64,000 bases of DNA from Haematobia irritans (lineage: Eukaryota; Arthropoda; Insecta; Diptera; Muscidae), in NCBI RefSeq assembly GCF_050003625.1, contig NC_134398.1, forward strand, positions 25,017,211 to 25,081,210, written 5' to 3'. Made by a program: the position numbers and the translations under genes. Below the pieces are notes generated by a model. That model ran no database searches, was not told the origin of the DNA, and saw only the letters and a list, made by a program, of their open reading frames with translations. Shown piece by piece: positions 1-12,659 of this stretch. Position 1 is the first letter of the stretch. The number at the start of each line of letters is the position of its first letter.

Positions 1-174
1 GAGGAGGCTTCTACTGCCTCAGAACTCACCAAAGTTGAACCTATGGTTATTGCGAGAGTCACCGATATCTCTGAAAAGGACATTCTTGATGACTCGATTG
101 AAGCGGCTGATGTGACGGTTGTTGAAAATCTCGATGGTCCTACGGATCCTCCAGATAAATCTTCATCATTGTAA
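1..174 (+). CDS. C-terminal end of LINE ORF1 (gag-like), partial
   Basis: Frame 1 is open from the window edge to the TAA at 172-174, giving 57 residues rich in Glu, Asp, Ser and Thr and ending PPDKSSSL. It lies immediately upstream of the endonuclease ORF and overlaps it by 41 bp in another frame, the usual ORF1/ORF2 arrangement of APE-type LINEs. No zinc knuckle is visible because only the acidic C-terminus is inside the window. The ORF1 assignment is therefore from position, not from a domain. Confidence 0.65.
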   Translation, partial: EEASTASELTKVEPMVIARVTDISEKDILDDSIEAADVTVVENLDGPTDPPDKSSSL

Positions 175-3100
175 GGCTGCATGTGCTGCCTTAAAAGTTC
201 TCCTGATGAAAGGGGTCATAGACATAGTTCTTATTCAAGAACCATATGTTTATAGAAACAAAATATGTGAATTAAGTACTCCGGGGTTCAAACTATTACA
301 GTATACTGGTAATGATGTAATTCGAGCCTGTATAATTGCTAAAAACTTGCTTAACTTGTTTCTGCTTCCTTCAATGTGCAATGCAGACACTGTCGTTGCC
401 AATTTAGAAATAGCCAAATGCAAATATTGGGTATCTTCGGTCTATATGGGACATGACAGGGAGATGCCTCCATGTGCCGTTATGACCTTAGTTGAGGAGT
501 CACTGGAAACAAAGACGAAACTCATTATGGGATGCGATGCGAATGCGCATCATAGTATATGGGGAAGTAGTGATACTAATTCAAGGGGAGAGTCGCTAAT
601 AGAGTTTATTTTGCGTACTAATCTCGTAGTTTGCAACAAGGGAGATGCCCCAACCTTTGTCACTAAAAACAGGCAAGAGGTTTTGGACATCACCTTAGCC
701 TCACAAGAACTGAATGAAATGATATCTGAGTGGCAGGTTTTAAGTGAACACAGCTTCACAGATCATCGCTACATCAGTTTCAAATTTGATGTTCATACCA
801 CCAAGACCATATTTCCGCCAAATGTTAGGAAAGCTGACTGGAATAGGTATAGGGAATCGTTCAATATGATGATACCGGAAATACCAGAGACAAATATGAG
901 CACTGTGCAAGTTATCGAACACGCAGTGGAGAGGATTACTAAGGCCTTCAACATTTCACTGAAAGCTGCATGCCCTAAAGGGTAGCCAAGGTGGAAAAAT
1001 CGACCACCATGGTGGTCTACGGGTAATATGAGGAAATCGTGCAGGAAGCTTTTTAACAAAGCAAAGTCCACCAGAGCTCCTGTGGATTGGGACGCTTACA
1101 AGAAGAATCTGAGAGGATACAAGCGAGAACTGAGAAAGGCTCAGCATAACTCTTGGAATGATTACTGCAGCAGCATTGAGAATACGTCCGAGGCTTCCAG
1201 ACTACGGAAGGTGCTAGCATCCACGAGCTCCGCTCCAGGTTTCATTAAAACATCGGAGGGCAATTGGACAACGTCCAGTGAGGAGACGCTGGAGGTACTA
1301 TTGGACACACATTTTCCCGGAAATCAGGGGGTTGAACCATGCACTGGCGGTGCCACAGTGGCTCAGCGGTCGTTTCCTATCGAGGAAATTGTATCAGAAT
1401 CTAGAATAAAACGGGCGTTAAATAGCTTTGGATCATTCAAATCCCCCGGACCTGATGGAATTACTCCGGCGGAGTTACAAGCGGTGGCTGACAGAATTAT
1501 CCCCTGGTTGTCGGCGATATATATAGGATTTATCAACTTAGCATATATTCCAAGAAAGTGGAGAGAATCAAAAGTCGTTTTCATACCTAAAGCGGGAAAA
1601 GCCTCTCACTCGAATGCGAAGGATTTCCGACCAATCAGCTTATCATCATTCCTACTTAAGACTCTGGAGAGGATGATAGATATTTATCTTAGAACTAACG
1701 TCGATTCAAGTTTGCTCTCGAAACGACAACATGCATACTCGAAGGGCAGGTCTACTGAGACCGCATTACATGAACTAGTCAGCTTTATTGAAAGCTCACT
1801 ATCTGTCAAAGAATACACAATCGTGGCATTTCTAGACATCGAAGGGGCGTTCAATAACGTCCATCCGAGCTCGATATTAAATGGACTGACAACTCTGAAT
1901 GTTGATCCAGGTATACTTAGGCTGTTAGACGAACTTCTAAGGAAGAGACGCATTTCAGCCACACTAGGGCAAGCAAACATACAAAGGTATGTGAACAGAG
2001 GCACTCCTCAAGGAGGAGTTCTATCACCTCTTCTTTGGAATGTTGCTATAAACGACCTTCTGGTTTCCCTAGAAAAAGAAAGGATACAAGTGGTGGCATA
2101 CGCAGATGATGTGGCGCTAGCAGTCAGGGGAAAATTCCCATCAACAGTTAGAGATATTATACAGAGAGCCCTCCGGATGACTGAGAAATGGGCGAAAGAT
2201 AAAGGTCTTGGGGTAAATCCTGCAAAGATAGAACTAGTCATGTACTGCAAAGATCGCAAAACTCCCACGGTTAGGCCCATTTCCTTAGGGGGTATTGAAA
2301 TTCCCTTTAGGGAGTGTGCAAAATACCTTGGCGTTATTTTGGACAGGAAGCTGAACTTTAAGCTTAATATTGAAGAAAGGGCGAGGAAAGCAACGGTAGC
2401 TTTATACTCGTGCAAAAAGGCAATAGGGAAAAAGTGGGGACTAAAACCAAAAATTGTACATTGGCTATACACGGCAGTGGTTAGACCTATAATGCTATAT
2501 GGTGTTGTAGTCTGGTGGCCGGCACTTCACCAGCCGACAAGTTTAGACAAAGTTCAGCGTATGGCGTGCTTGTGTATCTCAGGAGCATTCAGCAAGACAG
2601 GAGCAAACTCTCTTAATGTCATACTGCATCTATTGCCTTTAGACATTTTGGCCAAACAGTCAGCTGCAACAACGGCTGTGCGGTTGCGCGAGCTATCGCT
2701 GTGGTCGGAAAAAAGTTACGGTCACAGTTCGGTCCTCAAAATAATGCCAGATGTGCCTAACGGAGTGGATTACACTTTGGTGAGTCCACTTTTCGACAAA
2801 AAGTTTGAGACTCTAATTCCCAACAGTGAGGCGTGGTGTACACGGACCCCGGGGAATAAAGGATATATAGATTTCTACACTGATGGTTCCAAATTGGATG
2901 ACCAAGTGGGTTTCGGAGTATATTCCAAAGATCTGGAACTTCGAATAGCGAAAAGATTACCTGATCACTGTAGTGTTTTTCAGGCTGAAATATTGGCAAT
3001 AAGAGAAGTGGTGAATTGGCTGAGAAGTAATGCTCCAAGCAATATTGGCATTAATATATACTCAGACAGTCAACCTGCAATAAAATCCTTGGACTCTGTG

Positions 3101-3718
3101 TTCCTCAACTCGAAAACGGCCATCGACTGCCGCAAATCTCTCAATGAGATGGCTGAGCAGCACAATATTCACCTAATATGGGTGCCTGGCCATAGGAACA
3201 TACCGGGGAACTGCGAAGCAGATGAGCTAGCAAGGCTAGGAACTACCTTACATATTCCAGGGGAACTAGAATCTGTTGGTATGCCTCTGGCTACCTGCAA
3301 CCTCTTACTGCGTGAGAAGGCTGTTATGATGGCCAATATTCGATGGGAAAATTGTAAGGGTTGTAACGACACCAAGCAAATATGGCCCCATTTAAACTTA
3401 AACCGCACACTAGATATGCTAGTGTTCTCGAGACGCCAGATATCACTCCTGATATCTGCTATAACGGGTCGCTGCCTGATAGGCGATTTTGCAAAAACTA
3501 TTGGTGCGAAGTATAATGACTATTGTATGAGCTGTCATGATGCGGAGGAAAAGGAATCAATAAAACACCTCTTGTGTGAGTGTCCTGCATTTTGTGTAAG
3601 GCGTAAGCAAATTTTAGGGGCATATAGCTTCAGATTACTGGCGGACCTGGAAAACGTTAACTTAAGCAGTCTGCTAATGTTTTTGGAACAATCTGGTTGG
3701 TTCAACAGAAGAAAATAA
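134..3718 (+). pseudogene. LINE ORF2 polyprotein: APE endonuclease, reverse transcriptase, RNase H; one in-frame amber codon
   Basis: ORF2 would nick target DNA and copy the element's RNA there. The ATG at 134 is chosen because it directly precedes LRILQINLHHCKAA, the canonical start of the endonuclease; frame upstream of it overlaps ORF1. Numbered from that Met (1194 codons): endonuclease Asn9, Glu36 (IQEP), Asp135/Asn137 (CDANAHH) and Asp210/His211 (TDHR); RT motif A Asp568 (FLDIEGAF), motif B GTPQGGVLSPLLW, and Y656-ADD; RNase H Asp917 (YTDGS), Glu952 (FQAE), Asp978 (YSDSQ) and Asp1030 (EADELA); a Cys/His motif CMSCH..HLLCEC near the end. Codon 284 (983-985) is TAG, between endonuclease and RT; the frame continues in both directions with typical family sequence. 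This is a single nonsense change in an otherwise complete ORF. All catalytic residues I can see are kept. Confidence 0.92.
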
Positions 3719-3852
3719 TCGAGAAAGTTCAACGGTTAAAACTAGAAGTGCCCATATGTAATAGGTACTTTTAGTTAGTGTGGTATCACAATGGACTGAA
3801 TAGTCTAAGTGAGCCTGAATCTTAATCGGGCTGCCACTTTAACCTAACCTAA
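3719..3852 (+). repeat. LINE 3' UTR and tail, shared with the SINE family in this window
   Basis: From about 3777 the sequence GTGGTATCACAATGGACTGA leads into AATAGTCTAAGTGAGCCTGA, then GGGCTGCCAC, and ends in TAACCTAACCTAA. The same ~58 bp ends every SINE copy in this window (for example 44561-44616). This segment is presumably what the ORF2 protein recognises for 3' priming; that role is inference from known SINE/LINE pairs. Confidence 0.85.
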
Positions 3853-4254
3853 TGGGTAATTTAAATTTTTTTGTTTCGAAAATGTTTAAAATAGAATAAA
3901 AATTAATAAAATTAATTAATTATTAAGAATTAATAAAATTATTAAAATTTTGTCGAAAAAAAAAACGCCAAATCCATTCTACAAATATTACGAACTTTTT
4001 AAAATATATGAGAAAAACACATTTTAGACAAGCCTTAAAATGCGTTAAAAATAAAAAAAAAAAAATCAAATTTAAAAAATTATTAATTTAAGGAAATATC
4101 AAACATTTTTTTAATTCACATCCATAACACTAAATTCGGATCTCACCTGTTAAAATGGTGCCCATACATCCTATGGCAAGCGAGTTTGTCACAGTTGCTA
4201 GAATTGTTTAGAGTGTTTACTGCCGAATATTCCTCTCCAACTAAAAGGAACTTC
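3853..4254. other. AT-rich spacer, no recognised feature
   Basis: Very AT-rich sequence with poly-A runs and TTAATTAA-like words, becoming more balanced after about 4135. No open frame, tRNA or element end was recognised. Confidence 0.5.
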
Positions 4255-6010
4255 ACAAATTTTCTATAGAAATAGAGTTTTGACAAAATTTTCTATAGAA
4301 ATAAAATTTTGACAAAATTTTCTAAAGAAATAACATTTAACGAAATTTTCTATAGATATAAAATTTTGACAAAATTTTCTATAGAAATAAAATTTTGCAA
4401 AAATTCTCTATAGAACTAAAACTTTTACAAAATTTTCTATAGAAATAAAATGTTGACAAAATTTTCTATAGAAATAAAATGTTGACAAAATTTTCTATAG
4501 AAATAAAATTTTGACAAAATTTTCTATAGAAATACAGTTTTGACAAAATTTTCTGTAGAAATACAGTTTTCACAAAATTTTCTATATGAGTACAGTTTTG
4601 GCAAAAGTTTCTACAGAAATTAAATTTTGACGAAAGTTTCTATAGAAATTAAATTTTGACAATAGTTTATATAGAAATTAAATTTTGACAAAATTTTCCA
4701 TAGAAATAAAATGTTGGCAAAATTTTCTATAGAAATAAATTTTTGACAAAATTTTCTATAGAAACAAAATTTTGACAAAATTTCTTATAGAAATAGAATT
4801 TTGACAAAATTTTCTATAGAAATAAAATTTTGACAAAATTTTGTATAGGAATAAAATTTTGACAAAATTTCCTATAGAAATAAAATTTTGACAAAGTTTT
4901 CTATAGAAATAAAATGTTGACAAAAAATTTTAATAAAATAAAACTTGGATACATTTTCTATAGAAATAACATTTTGACAAAATTTTCTATAGAAATACAG
5001 TTTTGACAAAATTATCTGTAGGAATATAGTTTTGACAAAATTTTCTATAGAAATAAAATTTTGACAAAATTTGTGGTAGACACAAAATTTTGACAAAATT
5101 TTCTATATATACAATTTCGACAAAATTTTCTATAGATATAAAAGTTTGACAAATTATTTTATAGAAATAAAATTTTGACAAAACTGTCTGGAGAAATAAA
5201 ATTTCGACAAAAATTTTCTATAGAAATAAAATTTTGACAAAATTTTCTATAGAAATAAAATTTCGACAAAAATTTTCTATAGAAATAAAATTTTGACAAA
5301 ATTTTCTGCAGATATAAAATTTTTACAAAATTTTCTACAGATATAAAATTTCGATAAAATTTTGTATAGAAATAAAATTTTGACAAAAATTTCTACAGAA
5401 ATAAAATTTTGACAAAATTTTCTATAGAAATAAAATGTTGACAAAATTTTGTATAGAAATAAAATTTTCTATAGAAATAAAATTTTGACAAAATTTTTGG
5501 TAGATAAAAATTTTCGACAAAATTTTCTATATAGATAAAATTTCGACAAAATTTTCTATAGATATAAATTTTTTACAAATTTTTCTATAGAAATAAAATT
5601 TTGACAAAATTTTGTATAGAAATAAAATTTTGACAAAGTTATCTATAGAAATGAAATTTTGACAAAATTATCTATAGAAATAAAAATTTGACAACATTTT
5701 CTATAGAAATAAAATTTTGACAAAATTTTCTATAGATATACAATTTTGACAAAATTTTGTATAGAAATAAAATTTTGACAAAATTTTCTACAGATATAAA
5801 ATTTCGACAACAGTTTCTACAGAAATAAAATTTTGACAAAATTTTCTATGGAATTAAAATTTTGACAACATTTTCGATATATATAAAATTTTGACAAAAT
5901 TTTTATAGAAATAAAATTTTGATAAAATTTTCTATAGAAATAAATTTTTGACAACATTTTCTAATAAATTAAAGAAATAAAATTTTGAAAAAAGTTTCTA
6001 TAGGAATAAA
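4255..6010 (+). repeat. 29-bp minisatellite array (~60 copies)
   Basis: Tandem copies of a 29-bp unit that reads TTTTGACAAAATTTTC followed by TATAGAAATAAAA. Units vary by substitutions and by small indels in the A and T runs. The same unit forms an internal module of family I elements elsewhere in the window. Here it stands alone and abuts a truncated family II element at its right edge. Because 29 is not a multiple of 3, translation cycles through all frames and gives spurious KFYFYRKFCQNFIS-like peptides. Confidence 0.95.
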
Positions 6011-6296
6011 CTTTTTGTTGTTTTTTATATAGGGAAATATAGCTTATAAAAATTACAAATATTTTCTTTTACCTCTAGTACATATCTATCGAAAGATAAA
6101 TCGTAAAGACACTTTTGCGGGATTACATAAAAATGGCTTTAGATTTCAATACTTTCCATATTTGTTTAGTAACATTGTGTTCCGCCCAGGGCATTCGGAT
6201 TTGAAGGATTTGAGATGTTATCGAAAATGTTTATCTACAATGTGATCCAGTGTATAATATAGTCGGCTCCGCCCGACTTTAAAGTTTCCGTACTTG
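6011..6296 (-). mobile_element. Family II mini-me-like element, 5' fragment
   Basis: Reading on the minus strand from 6296, the fragment starts with AACAAGTACGG and the palindromic end GTCGGGCGGAGCCGAC, followed by the 5' block (TATATTATAC.., GTAGATAAAC, TTTTCGATAAC). The same block is found at 20430-20798 and 46860-47200. The rest of the element is missing; the break lies against the 29-bp array. Confidence 0.75.
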
Positions 6297-6802
6297 TTTT
6301 CTAGAGAAAATGTTTGCGGGGTATTTCTACAAATATTGAAAACACTCCTACACACACACACACATTTGCAAACATAGCCACGTGTACCATTATAAAATAA
6401 ACATTGCAAAGCTTTCGAAACTCTCTTTTTTTATATACACTCTCTCTCTCTCTCTCTTTCCTATTTTCACTCTTTATGAGCAAATACAATGTGCTTATAG
6501 TGTTTACATGGATATATTGAATGTGTTGCTTTTTGGTCCCATTTTAGCTTTAGTAATTACCAAAGCAACAGTGTCTGCTAAGTGTGTTGTTAGTAGATTT
6601 TTCAAGTTAACTTAGAGACATTTACAACAACAGCAGCAATAAAGATCCATATACACACATACATATATGCACACTTCAAATGTATCAGTTTATTTGGATG
6701 TTTATATCATACACCATATTATGAGGAGTATACTAACTTAGTCATTCCTCTTGTAAGGCATCAAAATATTGGACATAACATAATGACATTTTCATTAAAA
6801 AC
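6297..6802. other. Unassigned spacer with short (CA)n and (CT)n microsatellites
   Basis: Contains (CA)n at about 6351-6363 and (CT)n at about 6441-6458. The frame open at 6382-6615 is short, low-complexity and resembles nothing known, so I do not call it a gene. Confidence 0.5.
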
Positions 6803-8965
6803 AAGTATATACGGCCGTAAGTTCGGAAAGGCGGAATCTTAAATACCCAACACCATGAATGAAATAAAATAGTTTCCTATGAAAACTCTTCGCTGTAGCG
6901 GTTTACTGGATAAAATATAGAATATCAGGGGGGGTTTGATGACAGATTCTTCCAAGCTGATAAGTTCAACTAGAACGCTTCGCGAAAATAAATTTAATGA
7001 TTCTACCTATGAAGACTAGACTTCTTGATTTATAAGGATCATTTTTTTTTTGAGTTTTAGAGGAATAATATACATCTCGTGTAAGTATGAAAAAAAATCT
7101 AAAATCTAAAATCAGTAGATTTTTACTCCAATTATTCAAATGATTACGAGAAGTAAAATGTGAAATTTCTACTTTCAGTTTCAGACATTTTGATGATCAG
7201 TGCGCCTTAAGAAGTGAAAACGATCTATATGGAGGTCTTACTAAATGGACCGATAAAAATCAAATCCTATAAAGGTTTTTGTGTATCTAAAATACCAGTG
7301 GGTTTAATATACCAGTATATAATTTTAGGGAAATCGAACAAAAACTACGGTTTCTAGAAACCCCCGGATTTAAATTGGGAGATCGCTCAATATGGGGGCT
7401 ATGCCAAAAACACGGACCGATACACACCATATTCAGCACACTTAAATGTGGTTCCCAAAATCTACAGAATTTAGACCCCTAATCGGAGGGCCGATTTATG
7501 CAAAATCCTCTAGATTTTCAATTTCAGGCAAATTGGATATAAACAACAGTTTATAGGGGCCCAAGATGTAAACTCGGGAGATCGGTCTAATGGGGACTAT
7601 ACCCAAACATGGGCCAATAGCCACCATATTCGGCACACCTATTTATGGTTCTAAAAACCTCTAGATTTCCAATTGCATGCTAATTGGATAACAACTACGG
7701 TTTCTAGAAGCCCAAGAAGTAAAATCGGGAGAACGGTCTATATCAGCGCTATATCAAAACATGTACTTATATAGCCCATCTACGAACATAACCTGCCTGC
7801 AAACGGATCTGTGTCAAATTTCAATATGATATGATTTCAAGTAAAAATTTGAAAATTTTAATTGTTTCACAGTATGTACTTTTGGAGAAATGAGGTATCC
7901 CTGTGCCCTTTTATTTTTCCCCGACCAAATATTAAAAAAGTCATATACCTCATATAAATTTCATAATCTCCCCCAAGTTCTCCGTAAAATTTCAATAGAT
8001 TCACAAATTTTAGTTTTTTCACTATACTTTAAAAAAAGTCGGATAAAGGGGAGACCCCCCTCCTCGACCAATTATCGAAAAATAAAGTAGCAGTTCTTTG
8101 CCTAGACGCCCCCTTCAACCTTCTCTGAAAATTTCAAGCAAATCGGATAATTTTGTTCCAATTTTCGGACAGGGGGAAGGTCCCCCTTCCTTTCCAAATA
8201 TAAAAAAAAATCTGTTACCCGATAATAAATTCATAACCTCACGTCGTGTTCTCTGTAAATTTCAAGTAAATCAGAGAAATTTTGTTTTTTACTTTTACTT
8301 TTTTAAACAAAAATCGTATAAAGGGATGGTCGCCCTCTGCGACCAAATATCGAAAAATAAAGTAGCGGGTCTTTGTCTAGACATCACCCCTAACCTTCCT
8401 TGGAAATTTGACCCAAATCGGAGAACTTTGGCCCAAATTTCATCGAAATTAGTTCAGATTTAGATATCGCTCCCATATATATGTATCGCCCGATTTTCCC
8501 AAAGTTGGCGAAAATCCCTTATTTATCAACCGATCTTACTCAAATTTGGCTTGGCTAAATCTAATTTTCTATAATACTTTCTATATGTGTAAAAATCATT
8601 GAAATCGCTTCAAATTTAGATATAGCTCCCATATATACATACGTATCGCCTGTTTGTCCCAAAGTTAAACACTTATTTATCAACCTATCGTACACAAATT
8701 TGGCTTACTCTAATATTTTATGGTACTGACTATATGTGCAAAATATCATCCAAATCGGTTCAAATTTAGATATAGCTCCCATATATATGTAGCACCCGCT
8801 TTTGAAAAATTTCCCCTTATAACTTTATTTCCGACCATAGTGGCTTTATTTGTTAACCGATCTTACTCAAATTCAGCACAAGTTACTCCCCTGTAATATC
8901 AACTAAACCTTTTAACTATAATCCAAATCGGTTTAGTTTTAGATATAGATCCCATATATAGCTTT
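6803..8965 (+). mobile_element. Diverged mini-me-like element(s): family I 5' end followed by older repeats
   Basis: At 6803 the family I start ACAAGTATATACGGCCGTAA is followed by a degenerate palindrome (TTCGGAAAGGCGGAA). The body has ~150-bp repeats of a different, older type (GGGAGATCGGTCTA, ACCATATTCGGCACAC) to about 7800. From about 8455 it changes to family III-like repeats with ATATAGCTCCCATATATATG and TTATTTATCAACCGATC. No 3' hairpin was seen, so this is truncated or a junction of two elements. Confidence 0.6.
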
Positions 8966-10527
8966 ATTAATATATCTCGAAAAAAGAATCAAAATTCGAT
9001 AAATAAGTTGTGTATCCTTTTTTTTTTTGATTTTATTGATTCTAGATTTAAAGCCAGATAGGTTGTAAAAATAAATCTTTATTGTAATGAAGCAGCATCT
9101 TTGGCTCGGAATCAATACCACAATCTTTAAAGGAGTTTTTGTATTGATTAAACTTTTTGTTTTAGTGTATGTGAGGGAGTATATAACATTTGAAAACAAA
9201 GCATGTCCCGTTTTCAAAAGATTTTGTCTTTACATTAAGGATTTTGGTATTGATTCCGAGCCAAAGAAGCGGACAATTGAGGTAAGGACTAATTTAAGGC
9301 ACAATTCTCTTTCAAATTGAAGTTTTACATATTTGATTCTAGGAAACAAAGTTTAATTTATTCCTTTTTTTCAGTTTTTTTCTTCATTTGCCATCAGATA
9401 CCTTTAGAAATGTGTTAACAACAACTATAACATAATTTCCTAATTCGGACTCGACTAGAAGTAGAAATTATGATTTTTTCATGTAAAAAGGCTTTGAAGG
9501 CTTTAAAATAAAGTGTTGAAAAAATCTCCTATTTTTAAAAGCTTTTTTGTTTTGTGGACAAAATGCAAAAAGTTAAGAAATTTAAAAATGATTGCATTAA
9601 TTTTGAAGAATTTTTCAGAATTATTAAAGCCAAGTTGACCTTAGTCAAAAATAAAATTTACTTTCATTATAGGATACCGAATTTTAAATCGAACCAAAAT
9701 GACTTCATTGAGAAGATTAGAATTCGGATTCATATTTTAAGAACATAAAATCTTAGACAACACGAGAATATTTTTTTCAGTGCAGTTAGTGTATGCTTGC
9801 ATCTGTGTCGATATTTCTTTACTAAGGATATTGTGCGAAATTATTTGAAACAATTTGTGCTAGCATTCGTAGGCTTTAGTAGCAAAGTATTCTTATGCCT
9901 AAAGCTTTAATGTAAGCATAGCTGTATCAGTGTGTTTGTGTTGAAATGAAACTACATGTGTATGTAACATAGATTCTCTCCTCTCATTCTCTTTATAAGA
10001 TTGTACACAATTTAAATTAATAATAAATGGGTTTAGGAACTGATTCTCTTTGGAGAATAGAAAAGACATGTTGGCTTTATATGTCATCTGTGGTTAGTTG
10101 CATGGACATGTGTTCTTATTTTGATGAAACGTGCTGCTTAATTGTGACCCTAATAGTTGCACAAAGTATATTCTATTAGGGTATAAAGTTTTGATTTATT
10201 TTCAAGCAATTGGTTTCTACCAAAACAAGATATTAAATTGGGGTTGGATTGGGTTCTCTGTTTAAGGAAATAAAAATGAAATTCAATTGAAATAATCGAT
10301 TTGGAAAAAAAATCTTTAAAGTTCATGTTGAAGAGTGTTGCCCTGATGGAACACTAAAAACAAAGTGACCTCTTTAAGTTGAAATGAGCTACTTTTGAAG
10401 ACAATTTAACTTCGTATAAAGCCAAAATAATTTAGTTTGTTTAAACGATATGATTTTCGTAGAAAAAAAGAAAATATATTAGCTAACATTTTCCTATATT
10501 TATGTACCTCCATAAAACACAATACAA
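8966..10527. other. Unassigned AT-rich spacer
   Basis: Apart from the inverted repeat at 9100-9268, I see no element ends or convincing coding sequence. The frames open at 8939-9320 and 9554-9748 are Lys/Ile/Phe-rich, as expected by chance in AT-rich DNA. TTTTTTTCAGTGCAG at about 9769-9783 resembles the ends of some short dipteran DNA elements, but no partner end was found. Confidence 0.4.
9100..9268. repeat. Inverted repeat, ~31-bp arms with ~107-bp spacer
   Basis: The left arm (about 9100-9130, TCTTTGGCTCGGAATCAATA then CCACAATCTTT) and right arm (about 9238-9268, AAGGATTTTGGTATTGATTC then CGAGCCAAAGA) are reverse complements with two mismatches. They could be the ends of a small MITE or a hairpin-forming sequence. 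No flanking duplication was recognised. Confidence 0.6.
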
Positions 10528-12410
10528 AATAAATATATACGGCCGTAAGTTCGGCCAGGCCGAATCTTATATACCCTCCACAATGAATCGCGTAGAACCT
10601 TCTACTATAGACTGTCATCCACAATCGAATTACTTGGGTTGCGGCCGATGGCAAGGCATCTTAAAAATTCTTAACATCATCTTCCAAATTGTAAGTTAGT
10701 CCATGCGGGACATAACATATAGTAGACCAAAGAAAGGTCGATTAAATACGTAAACATTCAGTTATTGACCGGTATATATAGGGAAGAAATAATTACGAAC
10801 CAATATTAACTTTTGTACGGTAATTATAGAGCCAGAATTGAAATATGGGGGTCGCTTTATATCGGGGCTATATACAATTATGAACTTGATATGGACCAAC
10901 TTTTGTGTGATTGGGGATCGATTTATCTGAAGGCTATATATAACTATAGACCGATATGGACCTAGTTAGGCATGGTTGTTAACGGCCATATACTAGCACA
11001 ATATACCAAATTTCAAATGACTCGGATGAAATTTGCTCTTCCAAGAGGCTCCAAAACCAAATCTCGGGATCGGTTTATACGGGAGCTATATATGATTATG
11101 GACTGATATGGACCAATTTTGGCATGGCTGTTAAATATCATATACTATCACCACGTACCAAATTTCAACCTGATCGGATGGATTTTGCTTCTCCAAAAGG
11201 CACCGGAGGTCAAATCTGGGGGTGGTATGGACTGATATGAACCAATTCCTGCATGGTTGTTGGATATCATATACTAACATCACGTACCAAATTTCAACCG
11301 AATCGGATGAATTTTGCTCTTCAAAGGGGCTCCGGAGATCAAATCTAGGGATCGGTTTATATGGGGGCTATATATAATTATGGACCTATTTTGGCCGATT
11401 TTTGCATGGGTGTTTGAGCCCATATATTAACACCACGTTCCAAATATCAACTGAATCAGATGAATTTAGGTATTCCAAGATGCTCCGGAGGTCAAATCTG
11501 GTGATCGGTTTCCATGCGGGCTATATATAATTATGGACCGATGTGGATCAATTTTTGCATGGTCATTAGAGACCATATACTTACACAATGTACCAAATTT
11601 CAGCCGGATCGGATGAAATTTTCTTCTCTTAGAGGCTCCACAAGCCAAATCTGGGGATCGGTTTATATGGGGGCTTTATAAAATTATGCACCAATGTGGA
11701 CCAATTTTTGCATAGTTGTTAGAGACAATATACTAACACCATGTACCAAATTTCAGCCGGATCGGATGAAATTTTCTTCTCTTAGAGGCTCCACAAGCCA
11801 AATCTGGGGATCGGCTTATATGGGGGCTATATAAAATTATGCACCGATGTGGACCAATTTTTGCATAGTTGTTAGAGACAATATACTAACACCATGTGCC
11901 AAATTTCAGCCGGATCGTATGAAATTTGCTTCTCTTAGAGGCTCCGCAAGCCAAATCGGGGGATCGGTTTACATGGGGGCTATATATAATTATTGACCGA
12001 TGTGGACCAATTTTTGCATAGTTTTTAGAGACCATATACTAACACCATGTACCAAATTTCAGCCGGATCGGATGAAATTTGCTTCTCTTAGAGCGATCGC
12101 AAACCAAATTTGGGGGTCCGTTTATATGGGGGCTATACGTAAAAGTGGACCGATATGGCCCATTTGCAATACCATCCGACCTACATCAATAACAACTACT
12201 TGTGCCAAGTTTCAAGTCGATAGCTTGTTTCGGTCGGAAGTTCGCGTGATTTCAACAGACGGACGGACGGACGGACATGCTCAGATCGACTCAGAATTTC
12301 ACCACGACCCAGAATATATATACTTTATGGGGTCTTAGAGCAATATTTCGATGTGTTGCAAACGTAACGACAAAGTTAATATACCCCCATCCTATGGTGG
12401 AGGGTATAAA
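10528..12410 (+). mobile_element. Family I mini-me-like element, both ends present, no 29-bp module
   Basis: The 5' end has TATACGGCCGTAAGTTCGGC and the palindrome TTCGGCCAGGCCGAA. The unique 5' block (CATCCACAATCGAATTACTT) follows, then about nine ~153-bp repeats from roughly 10840 to 12160. Next come the conserved tail (CGTAAAAGTGGACCGATATG), a (GGAC)n tract at about 12258-12277, and the TATGGTGGAGGGTATA hairpin end at about 12390-12410. It differs from the copies at 52150 and 58465 in lacking the 29-bp minisatellite. Non-autonomous: no protein is recognised. Confidence 0.85.
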
Positions 12411-12540
12411 AATTTCTAAAATAAAAAAAAAAATTAAAAAATTAAAAACTTGTTTCAATTAAATTTTGATTATTTTAAGGAAATTTGTCCTTAACATTTT
12501 GTAAATTGTGCATCGTAAAATTTAAATAGCGAAATCTTTA

Positions 12541-12659
12541 ATATCATGAAAATATTTCTTTTCAGTGTATGTCCATCAATATATATAGACTACTCTGTAA
12601 CTGTTAACACAACCCAAGTAATTCGATTGTGGATGACAGTCTTTAGTAGAAATGTCTAC
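12541..12659 (-). mobile_element. Family I 5' fragment, split by the 9.5-kb insertion
   Basis: Minus-strand family I 5' block (ACCCAAGTAATTCGATTGTG, GATGACAGTCTTTAGTAGAA) that stops at ATGTCTAC (12652-12659). It resumes at the second ATGTCTAC (22138-22145) with CCATGGTGGAGGGTACATAA to about 22200. The two pieces read as one uninterrupted family I 5' end once the DNA between is removed. Confidence 0.8.

Larger units (their letters stand above)
1..3852 (+). mobile_element. Non-LTR retrotransposon (LOA/I-group LINE), 5' end outside window
   Basis: The element reads ORF1 end, ORF2, a short 3' UTR, then a tail of CCTAA-type repeats (about 3840-3852). ORF2 carries an apurinic-type endonuclease, a reverse transcriptase, an RNase H and a C-terminal Cys/His motif. 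An RNase H combined with an APE endonuclease is typical of the I and LOA groups. The opening LQINLHHCKAA and the HLLCECP motif favour a LOA/Bilbo-like or R1-like relative, but the clade is not certain. The tail is neither poly-A nor TAA repeats. The 5' end and one target duplication lie outside the window. The element looks young: ORF2 is open apart from one stop codon. Confidence 0.9.

Noticed and set aside
4872..5386. Several open frames with KFYFYRKFCQNFISIENFV-like peptides in the 29-bp arrays (also 30153, 39036, 49313, 57108)
   Set aside because: They are translations of the 29-bp minisatellite, which has few stops in any phase; peptides occur on both strands with no other gene signals.
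6382..6615. Short hydrophobic frame as a possible membrane peptide
   Set aside because: It starts in low-complexity (CT)n DNA, has no recognisable motif and no supporting context.
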